Origin: an uncultured Clostridia bacterium
Lineage (GTDB): Bacteria > Bacillota > Clostridia > Christensenellales > UBA1242
Direction: 5' to 3'
Assembly: GCA_946615295.1 (NCBI GenBank)
Contig: CAMOHL010000015.1
Coordinates: 1 to 10,440, forward strand
DNA: 10,440 nt
Below are positions 1-6,167 of the stretch, piece by piece; position 1 is the stretch's first letter; each line of letters begins with the position of its first letter. A program made the position numbers and the translations under genes. The notes beneath the pieces are model-generated. The model searched no databases, was not told the DNA's origin, and saw nothing but the letters and a program-made list of their open reading frames with translations.

Positions 1-576
1 ACAACGTGTGAAATAAATTTTAGTTCAGCATTTGAACTTTTGGTCGCTGTTATTTTGAGTGCTCAATGCACCGATGCAAGAGTGAACCAAGTTACAAAAG
101 TTTTGTTTCAAAAATACAACAATCCACAAGCACTTGCAAATGCAGATGTTAAAGAAATTGAAAGAATAATTTATTCTTGTGGATTTTATCACAATAAAGC
201 AAAAAATATTATTGATTGTAGCAAGGATATTTTGAAAAATTTTGGTGGAGAAGTGCCATCAACAAGAGAAGAACTTGTCAAACTTGCGGGAGTTGGAAGA
301 AAAACAGCAAATGTTGTTTATTCACTTTGGTTCAAGGGAGATGCCATAGCAGTTGACACTCATGTCTTTAGAGTTTCAAATAGAATACCTATTGGAGAAG
401 GAAAAACTCCAGAAGAAGTAGAAAATTCGTTGATGAATAATTTTGAGCAATGCGATTGGTCAAAACTACATTATCAGCTTGTGCTTTTTGGAAGATATAA
501 GTGCAAGTCAAAAAATCCAGAATGTGAAACTTGCAAACTAAAAGATTTTTGCAAATATTACAATTCAAAAAGATAA
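1..576 (+). CDS. nth: Endonuclease III (DNA glycosylase/AP lyase), 5'-truncated by window edge
   Basis: Nth removes oxidised pyrimidines from DNA and nicks the abasic site in base-excision repair. The frame is open from base 1, so the gene starts upstream. 191 residues are visible, and by alignment from memory with E. coli Nth about 20 N-terminal residues are missing. The visible start (E-I-N-F-S-S-x-F-E-L-L) matches the conserved N-terminal helix. The helix-hairpin-helix motif LAGVGRKTA is at about visible residues 95-103. Its lysine (visible residue 101, bases 301-303) is the Schiff-base nucleophile equivalent to E. coli K120. The catalytic aspartate in VDTHVFRV (visible residue 119) lies 18 residues later, as in E. 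coli. The C-terminus has four cysteines spaced C-x6-C-x2-C-x5-C (168, 175, 178, 184), the classic [4Fe-4S] loop. All key residues are present, so it should be active. A TTG at base 40 is an internal leucine codon, not the start. No clear terminator follows the TAA stop. Confidence 0.97.
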   Translation, partial: TTCEINFSSAFELLVAVILSAQCTDARVNQVTKVLFQKYNNPQALANADVKEIERIIYSCGFYHNKAKNIIDCSKDILKNFGGEVPSTREELVKLAGVGRKTANVVYSLWFKGDAIAVDTHVFRVSNRIPIGEGKTPEEVENSLMNNFEQCDWSKLHYQLVLFGRYKCKSKNPECETCKLKDFCKYYNSKR

Positions 577-613
577 GCATTGTTTAATTTTGATAAAATA
601 AAAATAAATTGAT

Positions 614-690
614 AAAAAAATTAAAAAAATAGTTAAAATTAATAAAAAATACTAAAAAAACATAAAAAAATAGCAAAAAACAGTTAAAAA
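614..690. promoter_or_regulatory. Helically phased A-tracts upstream of obg (predicted curved DNA)
   Basis: Eight A-runs of 4-7 bases (614-620, 623-629, 635-638, 644-649, 654-660, 664-670, 675-680, 686-690) have centres 9-10.5 bp apart, averaging about 10.1 bp, which is close to one helical turn. Phased A-tracts are known to bend DNA. When they lie just upstream of a promoter they can act like an UP element by contacting the RNA polymerase alpha subunit. The array ends about 14 bp before the candidate extended -10 of obg. The spacing is seen directly; bending and activation are inferred. Confidence 0.6.
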
Positions 691-700
691 TTGCTAATTT

Positions 701-709
701 TGCTAAAAT
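701..709 (+). promoter_or_regulatory. Candidate extended -10 promoter of obg
   Basis: TGCTAAAAT gives a TGn extension followed by TAAAAT (5 of 6 to TATAAT). There is no good -35, which fits an extended -10 promoter assisted by the upstream A-tracts. Transcription would start near 716. That leaves a leader of about 18 nt holding the ribosome site AAGGAG (722-727), 6 nt before the obg ATG. A nearby alternative, TTGCTA-17-TATACA (691-719), would start transcription inside the ribosome site and is less likely. Confidence 0.45.
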
Positions 710-733
710 TATTTATACAACAAGGAGATTGAT

Positions 734-1999
734 ATGTTTGTAGATAAAGTTGCAATCCACATAAAAGCAGGAAATGGTGGAGATGGAGCATTGAGCTTTT
801 TGAGAGATAGAAAAACAATGAATGGTGGCCCTGACGGTGGTGATGGTGGAAAGGGTGGCGATGTTGTTTTTGAAGTTGACAAGAGTAGTAATAACTTGGT
901 TGATTTTTATTATCAAAAACACTATAGAGCTGAAAATGGCGAAAATGGTGGAAAACATCATTGTGCTGGAAAGGCAGGACAAGATTTGATTGTTAGAGTT
1001 CCAAGAGGCACAATTGTTAGAGATAAGGAAACAAACAAAATTATTTGTGATATGTTTTATCCTGATGACAGAAAGGTTATTTTGAAAGGTGGACTTGGTG
1101 GAAGAGGTAATCAAAATTTTGCAACTTCAACAAGACAAGCTCCTGCATTTGCTGAAACTGGAATAAAGACAAAAGAATTTGAAGTTGTTTTGGAACTTAA
1201 AACTATTGCTGATGTTGGGCTTATTGGTTTTCCAAGTGTTGGAAAGAGTAAAATTTTGAGTGTGTTGACAAGTGCGAAGCCAAAAATTGCTGATTATCAT
1301 TTCACAACACTATCTCCAAATTTGGGAGTTGCAAGTTATAGTGGAAAAACATTTTTGATTGCCGATATTCCAGGACTAATCGAAGGTGCAAGTGAAGGTA
1401 AGGGTCTTGGATTTCAATTTTTGAGACATGTTGAAAGAACAAAAATTTTGCTTCATATTGTTGATATTGCTGAAGTTGATGGAAGAAATGCAATTGAAGA
1501 TTTCAAAGTGATAAATGAAGAACTAAAAACATATTCAAAAAATTTGGTATCAGTTCCACAAATTGTTGTATTGAACAAGATTGATTTGCTTGATGGCGAT
1601 ATGACTAAAGTTGAAGAATTCAAAAAGGTATATGGCAAGGACTACAAAATTTTGACATATAGTGCAGCAACTAGAGATGGAGAAAAGGAACTACTTCAAA
1701 ACATTGTTGAATATTTGTCAAAAATTCCTGAAAGCAAGCCAGAGGAAGTTGAAATTATACAACTCGACAAAAGAGATTTGAGTAAGTATGAAATAATCAA
1801 AAAAGGCAACACATTTGAATTGGTTGGCGACAAGATTGATGAAATCATAAGGGGAGTTAATCTTGATGAACCTGAAAGTTTTGCATATTTCCAAAACAGA
1901 CTTAAAGATGAAGGTGTTATGGATAGACTAAAAAAATATGGTCTAAAAGATGGCGATTATGTAAGAGTTAGAACCTTCGAATTTGAATATTGGGAATAA
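734..1999 (+). CDS. obg: Obg family GTPase (ribosome-associated)
   Basis: Obg is an essential GTPase that binds the 50S ribosomal subunit and links ribosome assembly to GTP/(p)ppGpp levels. The 421-residue length and three-domain layout are typical of the family. Residues 1-158 are the glycine-rich Obg domain (GNGGDGALSF, then GGPDGGDGGKGGDV). Residues about 159-335 are the G domain, with G1 GFPSVGKS (165-172), the switch region KIADYHFTTLSPNLGV, G3 DIPG (211-214), G4 NKID (281-284) and G5 SAATRDG (310-316). Residues about 339-421 form the OCT domain ending FEFEYWE, as in B. subtilis Obg. The ATG at 734 has an AAGGAG site 6 nt upstream and gives the family N-terminus MFVDKVAIHIKAGNGG. One oddity is Lys173 directly after GKS, where Obg proteins nearly always have Thr (GKSTLLS). 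The downstream neighbour is the ribosome-linked yhbY, as in many Firmicutes. Confidence 0.98.
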   Translation: MFVDKVAIHIKAGNGGDGALSFLRDRKTMNGGPDGGDGGKGGDVVFEVDKSSNNLVDFYYQKHYRAENGENGGKHHCAGKAGQDLIVRVPRGTIVRDKETNKIICDMFYPDDRKVILKGGLGGRGNQNFATSTRQAPAFAETGIKTKEFEVVLELKTIADVGLIGFPSVGKSKILSVLTSAKPKIADYHFTTLSPNLGVASYSGKTFLIADIPGLIEGASEGKGLGFQFLRHVERTKILLHIVDIAEVDGRNAIEDFKVINEELKTYSKNLVSVPQIVVLNKIDLLDGDMTKVEEFKKVYGKDYKILTYSAATRDGEKELLQNIVEYLSKIPESKPEEVEIIQLDKRDLSKYEIIKKGNTFELVGDKIDEIIRGVNLDEPESFAYFQNRLKDEGVMDRLKKYGLKDGDYVRVRTFEFEYWE

Positions 2000-2003
2000 A
2001 AAG

Positions 2004-2052
2004 TGTTTAATATTTATTTTAATTTGATATTGTAAAATAAACTAAACATTTT
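2004..2052 (+). terminator. AT-rich hairpin after obg, possible weak terminator
   Basis: Two nested pairings lie just after the obg stop. TTTATTTTA (2013-2021) pairs with TAAAATAAA (2033-2041), 9 bp with an 11-nt loop. Outside it TGTTTA (2004-2009) pairs with TAAACA (2043-2048), with a small ATA/C internal loop. TTTT follows. The stem has almost no G-C pairs and the T-run is short, so termination would be partial and read-through into yhbY is plausible. Confidence 0.4.
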
Positions 2053-2076
2053 ATGTTATATAAAAATAAAAAAAAT

Positions 2077-2085
2077 TGATATAAT
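2077..2085 (+). promoter_or_regulatory. Candidate extended -10 promoter of the yhbY-like gene
   Basis: TGATATAAT is a perfect extended -10 (TGn plus consensus TATAAT). No convincing -35 is visible; TTATAT (2056-2061, 18-nt spacer) is poor. The predicted start near 2092 leaves a leader of about 36 nt, with the ribosome site AAAGGAG (2116-2122) 5 nt before the ATG. The promoter lies just past the hairpin that follows obg, so this gene can be expressed independently as well as by read-through. Confidence 0.5.
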
Positions 2086-2127
2086 ATTGGTAAATTTAAT
2101 ATACAATTTGTAAAAAAAGGAGAATAT

Positions 2128-2418
2128 ATGATAACAACAAAAGAAAGAGCAACTCTCAGGGGATTGGCTCAAAAAATGGACCCAATTGTCCAGGTAGGCA
2201 AAGGTGGTATTACTCAAACAGTAATTGACGGTATAAATTTAGTTTTGGAGAAAAGAGAGTTGATAAAAATTAGACTTCTTCAAAATTCAGGTTTGGAAAC
2301 CGATGAAGCAATGGAACAAATTTGTTCAGCTCTTGGCTGTGATCCAGTTCAACAAATTGGCAGTATTGTGATTGTCTACAAAAAAAGCAACAAAAAGAAT
2401 GTAAAGCATATTTTATAG
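2128..2418 (+). CDS. yhbY: YhbY/CRS1-CRM domain ribosome-associated RNA-binding protein
   Basis: This 96-residue protein is a single CRM (CRS1/YhbY) domain, the usual size for bacterial YhbY (E. coli YhbY is 97 residues). YhbY family members bind pre-50S particles and RNA, and are thought to help ribosome assembly. The sequence shows the family order: RGLAQKMDPIVQVGKGGIT near residues 11-29, with the RNA-contacting glycine loop GKGG, then helix TQTVIDGINLVLEKRELIKIRLL, and the C-terminal strand QQIGSIVIVYK. The ATG at 2128 has a strong AAAGGAG site 5 nt upstream. In many Firmicutes yhbY follows obg, and nadD, yqeK and rsfS come next. Here a methyltransferase follows after 221 bp, so that block is broken. 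The stop codon is TAG. Family assignment is secure; the exact cellular role is inferred from the family. Confidence 0.93.
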   Translation: MITTKERATLRGLAQKMDPIVQVGKGGITQTVIDGINLVLEKRELIKIRLLQNSGLETDEAMEQICSALGCDPVQQIGSIVIVYKKSNKKNVKHIL

Positions 2419-2550
2419 TTATTTTTGATAACCATTTTGTATGGGGGTATGTTAAATTTTGAAAAAAATTTTATAAATAAACATATTCAAGCAAAAAATT
2501 TGATTATTTGATTATAAAATTATTAAATTTTGTTTTAAATTTTTTTATGG

Positions 2551-2582
2551 AATAAAGGAGAATTATCTTCTTTATTTTTTTT
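2551..2582 (+). terminator. Intrinsic terminator in the yhbY to methyltransferase gap
   Basis: AATAAAGGAGA (2551-2561) pairs with TCTTCTTTATT (2566-2576) over 11 bp, including one G-U pair, with an ATTA loop. Eight T's (2575-2582) follow or overlap the stem end. It lies about 130 nt past the yhbY stop, giving that transcript a long 3' untranslated region. The left arm contains AAAGGAG, but no start codon follows at a usable distance, so it is read as stem and not as a ribosome site. The rest of the gap (2419-2550) holds no supported gene. Confidence 0.75.
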
Positions 2583-2592
2583 GTTAAAACAA

Positions 2593-2621
2593 GTTACATT
2601 TTATTAAAGATGTGATAAAAT
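2593..2621 (+). promoter_or_regulatory. Candidate promoter of the methyltransferase gene
   Basis: GTTACA (2593-2598, 4 of 6 to TTGACA), a 17-nt spacer and TAAAAT (2616-2621, 5 of 6) are preceded by the extended -10 dinucleotide TG at 2613-2614. Transcription should start near 2628. That is only about 12 nt before the ATG at 2640, so the mRNA leader would be very short. It lies directly downstream of the terminator at 2551-2582, so this gene appears to be its own transcription unit. Confidence 0.55.
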
Positions 2622-2639
2622 TATTTTGGATTGGAGATT

Positions 2640-3812
2640 ATGGAATTAAATATTGAAGAATTTAAGAGTTATTTGAATATTGTTTTTAAAGATGAAATTT
2701 CAAAAATTGTTGTCAGCAACAAAGTCAGCAAAACTCAAAAGTTCAAAAGAGTTGAAGTTGTTAAAAAAACTGACAAATATTTTGTCAGTGAATACGATGA
2801 AAAACAAGTTTTCAACAAAAATTTGAGTTTTGAACAGTTGATTGAATATCTTTGCAGTCAAACAAATATGTTCAAACAGTTTGACTTTTTTAGTATGGAA
2901 AATCAATTTGTTATCAAAATTTCAAAAAAGCAAAAAATATTTTTTAACAGACTCAAAAATCAAAATGCAAATGTTGTTTTGAAATCTTTAAAAACCGAAA
3001 AAAACTATATTTTGAAAGAAGGACAAAAAATTGCCCCACTTGTTGATATGGGCATATTTACAGCTGAGGGAAAAGTTGTTGCATCAGCCTATGACAAATA
3101 TAAGCAAATCAACAAATTTGTTGAGATTATTGATGACTATGTTAGAGAAAATGATTTTAAAAGTATAAATATTATTGATTTTGGTTGTGGAAAGTCATAT
3201 CTCACATTCATTGTTTATTATTATTTTTCAATTATCAAAAAAATTGATTGTCATATTGTTGGAATTGACCTAAAAAGAGATGTAATTGAAGAATGCAATA
3301 GATTGGCAAAAAAATATAACTATCAAAATCTAAGTTTTGAAGTCGCTGACATAAATGGATACGAAGCAAAATTTCCTGTTGATATGGTAATCAGTTTGCA
3401 TGCTTGCGACACCGCAACAGATTTTGCAATTTTCAATGCAATAAAATGGAATGCTAAAATGATTTTTTCTGTTCCTTGTTGCCAGCACGAAATTAACAGT
3501 CAAATCAGTGCAAAAAATTTTTCAATTCTCACACGATATGGTGTTGCAAAAGAACGAATTTCAGCAATTTATACTGATATAATAAGGTGCAATCTTTTGG
3601 AATCTATGGGGTATAAAGTTCAACTTTTGGAGTTTATTGATTTTGCTCATACACCAAAGAATTTGCTAATAAGAGCAAAACTTTCAAATATACCTCTAGC
3701 AGTCAAAAAACAGATGTTACAAGAAGTCAAGAACTTATCGGCAGAGTTCAATTTGAATCAAAAACTTTTTGATCTTTTAAAGACAAACAATTTTTTAAAC
3801 GACTTAGATTAG
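2640..3812 (+). CDS. SAM-dependent methyltransferase, Methyltransf_32-like
   Basis: This 390-residue protein has a class I (Rossmann) methyltransferase domain in its middle and a charged N-terminal region of about 140 residues. The SAM-binding loop is IIDFGCGKSYLT (D180, then GCGK 182-185). The second-strand acidic motif is GIDLKRDVIEECN, followed by VADIN. LHACDTATD (253-261) and PCCQHE (279-284) are hallmarks of the Methyltransf_32 group, which includes eukaryotic METTL25/RRNAD1-like proteins. The substrate is unknown; RNA or protein are possible. The ATG at 2640 is chosen because it follows GGAG, although the spacing is only 3 nt. A TTG at 2631 in the same frame would add three residues but has no spaced ribosome site. 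The gene has its own promoter, and its terminator overlaps the stop codon, so it looks monocistronic. Methyltransferase assignment is strong; subfamily is from motif memory. Confidence 0.85.
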   Translation: MELNIEEFKSYLNIVFKDEISKIVVSNKVSKTQKFKRVEVVKKTDKYFVSEYDEKQVFNKNLSFEQLIEYLCSQTNMFKQFDFFSMENQFVIKISKKQKIFFNRLKNQNANVVLKSLKTEKNYILKEGQKIAPLVDMGIFTAEGKVVASAYDKYKQINKFVEIIDDYVRENDFKSINIIDFGCGKSYLTFIVYYYFSIIKKIDCHIVGIDLKRDVIEECNRLAKKYNYQNLSFEVADINGYEAKFPVDMVISLHACDTATDFAIFNAIKWNAKMIFSVPCCQHEINSQISAKNFSILTRYGVAKERISAIYTDIIRCNLLESMGYKVQLLEFIDFAHTPKNLLIRAKLSNIPLAVKKQMLQEVKNLSAEFNLNQKLFDLLKTNNFLNDLD

Positions 3813-3832
3813 TTTAATCTGGTCGTTTTTTA
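3797..3832 (+). terminator. Intrinsic terminator overlapping the methyltransferase stop codon
   Basis: AACGAC-TT-AGATTA (3798-3811) pairs with TAATCT-G-GTCGTT (3815-3827). The stem is about 13 bp with one bulged T, a GTT loop and a T-run from 3826 to 3831. The left arm lies inside the last codons, and the TAG stop (3810-3812) sits at the stem top and loop. It is the strongest terminator in the left half and marks the boundary between the housekeeping genes and the secretion-type genes. Confidence 0.85.
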
Positions 3833-3904
3833 TTAAAAAAGTAACTATGTATTTTTGATTTTTTAGCTGACTTTTTGTGCTATAAAATATTATATATTTT
3901 AATG

Positions 3905-3932
3905 TTGACTTTTTTTGTTTTTGTGATATACT
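3905..3932 (+). promoter_or_regulatory. Strong candidate promoter of the lipoprotein gene
   Basis: TTGACT (3905-3910, 5 of 6), a 16-nt spacer and TATACT (3927-3932, 5 of 6) are combined with TG at 3924-3925, giving an extended -10. Transcription should start near 3939. The leader is about 36 nt and carries GAAGG (3961-3965), 9 nt before the ATG. This is one of the two best promoters in the window. An additional -10-like TGCTATAAA (3878-3886) lies upstream without a matching -35. Confidence 0.7.
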
Positions 3933-3974
3933 AATTATGAAAAAAAAATTATTGAATTTTGAAGGTTTTTTTGT

Positions 3975-6092
3975 ATGAACAAATTAAAGAAATTGACAAT
4001 TTTTTTGCTTTCGCTGGTGATGTTAGTTTCGCCTGTCTTTTTTACTGGTTGTTCAATATATGATTTGTTCTCTTATGGCGGAAAAGAAAACGAACAACCA
4101 ATAAATAACAATCAAGGAAACAATCAAAACAATAATCAGGGAAATCAAGGTAGTGGACAAAACAACAATAACAATCAAGGTAATGACAAACCGGTTGAAA
4201 TAAATTATGATGAAATGGCTGACTACATAAAAAATTATAGAGTTACATACAAACCAAACAATGCAGATAAAAGTCAGTTTGATGAAGAAGTAATAAAACA
4301 AAATGTTGAATTATCAAAACAAATTTTGAATGAATTGTTTAATGAATATGGATTAGCAGAACAATCAAAGTTTTCACAAAGCATAGAAAACATTATGACA
4401 GATGAAAACAATTATCTTTTGTTCAAAACAGATCAAAATCAATTTGTAAAAATAAATTATGATGCTCAGAAAGAAATAAGTCATTCAAATGCAATCAACA
4501 AAGATAGTGTTGATGAATTTGGAAATGATATCTCTTGGCTTTGGAACACAAAAAGCAGTGAAACCGAAGCAACAGAAGAAAATTTTGTTGATGGAGAATT
4601 TGCTGTTAAATTTCAAATTGCCGAACTACTCATTTTGTCAGGAGAAACTTTAAATCAGGATGGCAGTGGAAGTTTTTATTCAAAGTATGCAACATATTTT
4701 GATGAAAACGACTTGCAAAACAGTTTAAAACAAGGTGTTGTTGTTGATGGAAAACTTAATCAAAATTTGTTTGTAAATGAGCTTGCAAAAATAGAACATC
4801 TTGGTTTTACCGAAACCGAACAAGAAAGTTTAAAAAACTTTGTATTCAACTATGTTATAGGTCAAAATTTGATGCAACTTGACAATCAAAGATTTGTTAA
4901 CTGTTATTTTGATGGCGACAGTATTAAGATTGTTAATGATGAAAAATATAACAAATTTTTGACCACTGAAGTTCTAGCAACTGCGATAATTGAAGACGAC
5001 AGTTTTAACTATCTCAACACTTCAAACCAATTGTATGGTCTTCAATATTATATTTTTGAATATTTGAAACAAAACAGCTTAAATCAATCTCAAACAGTGT
5101 TCATAAAAACATCTTGGGTTGGTGAAGATTTGAATAGTGCAACCGAAATTTCAAATTCGGCTGATATTGCAAGCAAAGTGTTTGAAAAGATTATAAATTA
5201 TGATAATAATTTCAATGCAAATGTTTGGAATTTTGATGAACAAGGAAATGTTGATTCGAACAATAAAACAGAATTTGTAAAATATGTTTCAAACAATCAA
5301 GAATATTCGCTGTTTAGTGTGAGAAAACCATATTTCAAAAATTATTTCAATACAATATCTTTTATGTTTGAAGATATTTTCAACAGTCCAGCAAGTGAAG
5401 AAACAAAACAAAACTGGCTCAGCAATCACGATTTTGAATATCCATATAATTCAAACTATCCAACAATTCCATTCAGTTATTTTGCTGATTATAGTTATGA
5501 TGAAATGGAATTAAAAGATGAATTTGCTGATAATTTATCAAAATCAGGAAATCAAGCTTATCAAAGTTTTGTGGTTATGCCAAACAGAGATTTTCTTTTT
5601 GAAAGTGCAGTTATATTCTTTTCGGCTCCACAAAATCACAACACAGATTTGGAATCAATGGACATAAAAATCTATGCAAGATATTTTGATGCCGAAAGCA
5701 ATTCTTTTGCAAAATGGGATAGCAATGGAGTTGAAAGTGAATTCTATCAAGTTGGCTCAGCAAATGTTATATTTGGATATGAAGACGACATTGAATTTGT
5801 TGAATTAGACATAAAAGATATTTTGACAACGGCAAAAATCAATGGACAACAAAAAAATGACTATATTGTCAGAGAATATAATTTGACTGAAAAAGTTGAT
5901 GAAAAATCATTGATAACAAAAGAAAATTTTGGCTATTTGTATCAAGCAGTTTCAACACCAGATGGAAAATCAGTTGTTTGCTATAATGGTGGAAATTCAA
6001 GTTATATAGAATTTGTGTTTTATACTGAAGTCGATGATGTTTTTGCATTTTCATTTATGCCAGACATAGCATACAAAACTGGCAATAATTAA
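3975..6092 (+). CDS. Large putative lipoprotein with Asn/Gln-rich tether, function unknown
   Basis: This 705-residue protein is not recognised as a named family. It begins with a lipoprotein signal peptide: positive residues K3, K5 and K6, hydrophobic stretch 7-23, and lipobox F-T-G-C with Cys26 as the predicted lipidated residue. Phe at -3 is slightly unusual. Residues 39-73 form a low-complexity tether rich in Asn, Gln and Gly, which would hold the folded part away from the membrane. Residues about 75-330 look largely helical and acidic. Residues about 540-690 look strand-rich (for example SFVVMPNRDFLFESAVIFF). No enzyme motif or later transmembrane segment is apparent. The start is ATG 3975 with GAAGG 9 nt upstream. 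The gene has its own promoter and is followed 75 bp later by the VirB6-like gene, so an extracellular accessory role for that secretion system is possible, but only by position. Other roles, such as solute or surface binding, remain open. Confidence 0.75.
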   Translation: MNKLKKLTIFLLSLVMLVSPVFFTGCSIYDLFSYGGKENEQPINNNQGNNQNNNQGNQGSGQNNNNNQGNDKPVEINYDEMADYIKNYRVTYKPNNADKSQFDEEVIKQNVELSKQILNELFNEYGLAEQSKFSQSIENIMTDENNYLLFKTDQNQFVKINYDAQKEISHSNAINKDSVDEFGNDISWLWNTKSSETEATEENFVDGEFAVKFQIAELLILSGETLNQDGSGSFYSKYATYFDENDLQNSLKQGVVVDGKLNQNLFVNELAKIEHLGFTETEQESLKNFVFNYVIGQNLMQLDNQRFVNCYFDGDSIKIVNDEKYNKFLTTEVLATAIIEDDSFNYLNTSNQLYGLQYYIFEYLKQNSLNQSQTVFIKTSWVGEDLNSATEISNSADIASKVFEKIINYDNNFNANVWNFDEQGNVDSNNKTEFVKYVSNNQEYSLFSVRKPYFKNYFNTISFMFEDIFNSPASEETKQNWLSNHDFEYPYNSNYPTIPFSYFADYSYDEMELKDEFADNLSKSGNQAYQSFVVMPNRDFLFESAVIFFSAPQNHNTDLESMDIKIYARYFDAESNSFAKWDSNGVESEFYQVGSANVIFGYEDDIEFVELDIKDILTTAKINGQQKNDYIVREYNLTEKVDEKSLITKENFGYLYQAVSTPDGKSVVCYNGGNSSYIEFVFYTEVDDVFAFSFMPDIAYKTGNN
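4104..4184 (+). repeat. Low-complexity Asn/Gln/Gly-coding repeat in the lipoprotein gene
   Basis: Imperfect repeats of AAY codons around CAA/CAG-GGN encode residues 44-70, with four Gln-Gly units separated by Asn runs. The tract is in frame and encodes the flexible linker after the lipidated cysteine. Short AAC/AAT/CAA repeats of this kind can change length by replication slippage, so linker length may differ between strains. Confidence 0.7.
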
Positions 6093-6119
6093 ATTTTAAA
6101 ATAAATTTTAAAAAAAGTA

Positions 6120-6148
6120 TTCACAAATGATAATTATTTTGTTATAAT
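6120..6148 (+). promoter_or_regulatory. Strong candidate promoter of the VirB6-like gene
   Basis: TTCACA (6120-6125, 5 of 6 to TTGACA), a 17-nt spacer and a perfect TATAAT (6143-6148) are combined with TG at 6140-6141, giving an extended -10. The predicted start near 6155 leaves only about 13 nt of leader, so the ribosome site AAAGGAG (6154-6160) would sit at the very 5' end of the mRNA. No convincing terminator separates this gene from the lipoprotein gene, so read-through can add to expression. Confidence 0.7.
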
Positions 6149-6167
6149 AAAAAAAAGGAGAAGACTT

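Noticed and set aside
713..1114. 133-residue minus-strand open frame opposite obg
   Set aside because: It is antisense to the conserved Obg domain, has no ribosome site or recognisable protein features, and arises from the codon pattern of obg.
2449..2511. 20-codon frame after yhbY starting at an ATG behind GGGGG
   Set aside because: The G-run is only 2 nt from the ATG and is not a proper ribosome site; the peptide is short and low in information.
3937..3978. 13-codon upstream frame (MKKKLLNFEGFFV) whose TGA overlaps the lipoprotein ATG
   Set aside because: The predicted transcription start (near 3939) lies downstream of its ATG, and no ribosome site precedes it.
6093..6119. AAATTTTAAAA repeats after the lipoprotein gene as a terminator
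   Set aside because: Only A/T pairs, no stable stem and no U-tract in the right place.
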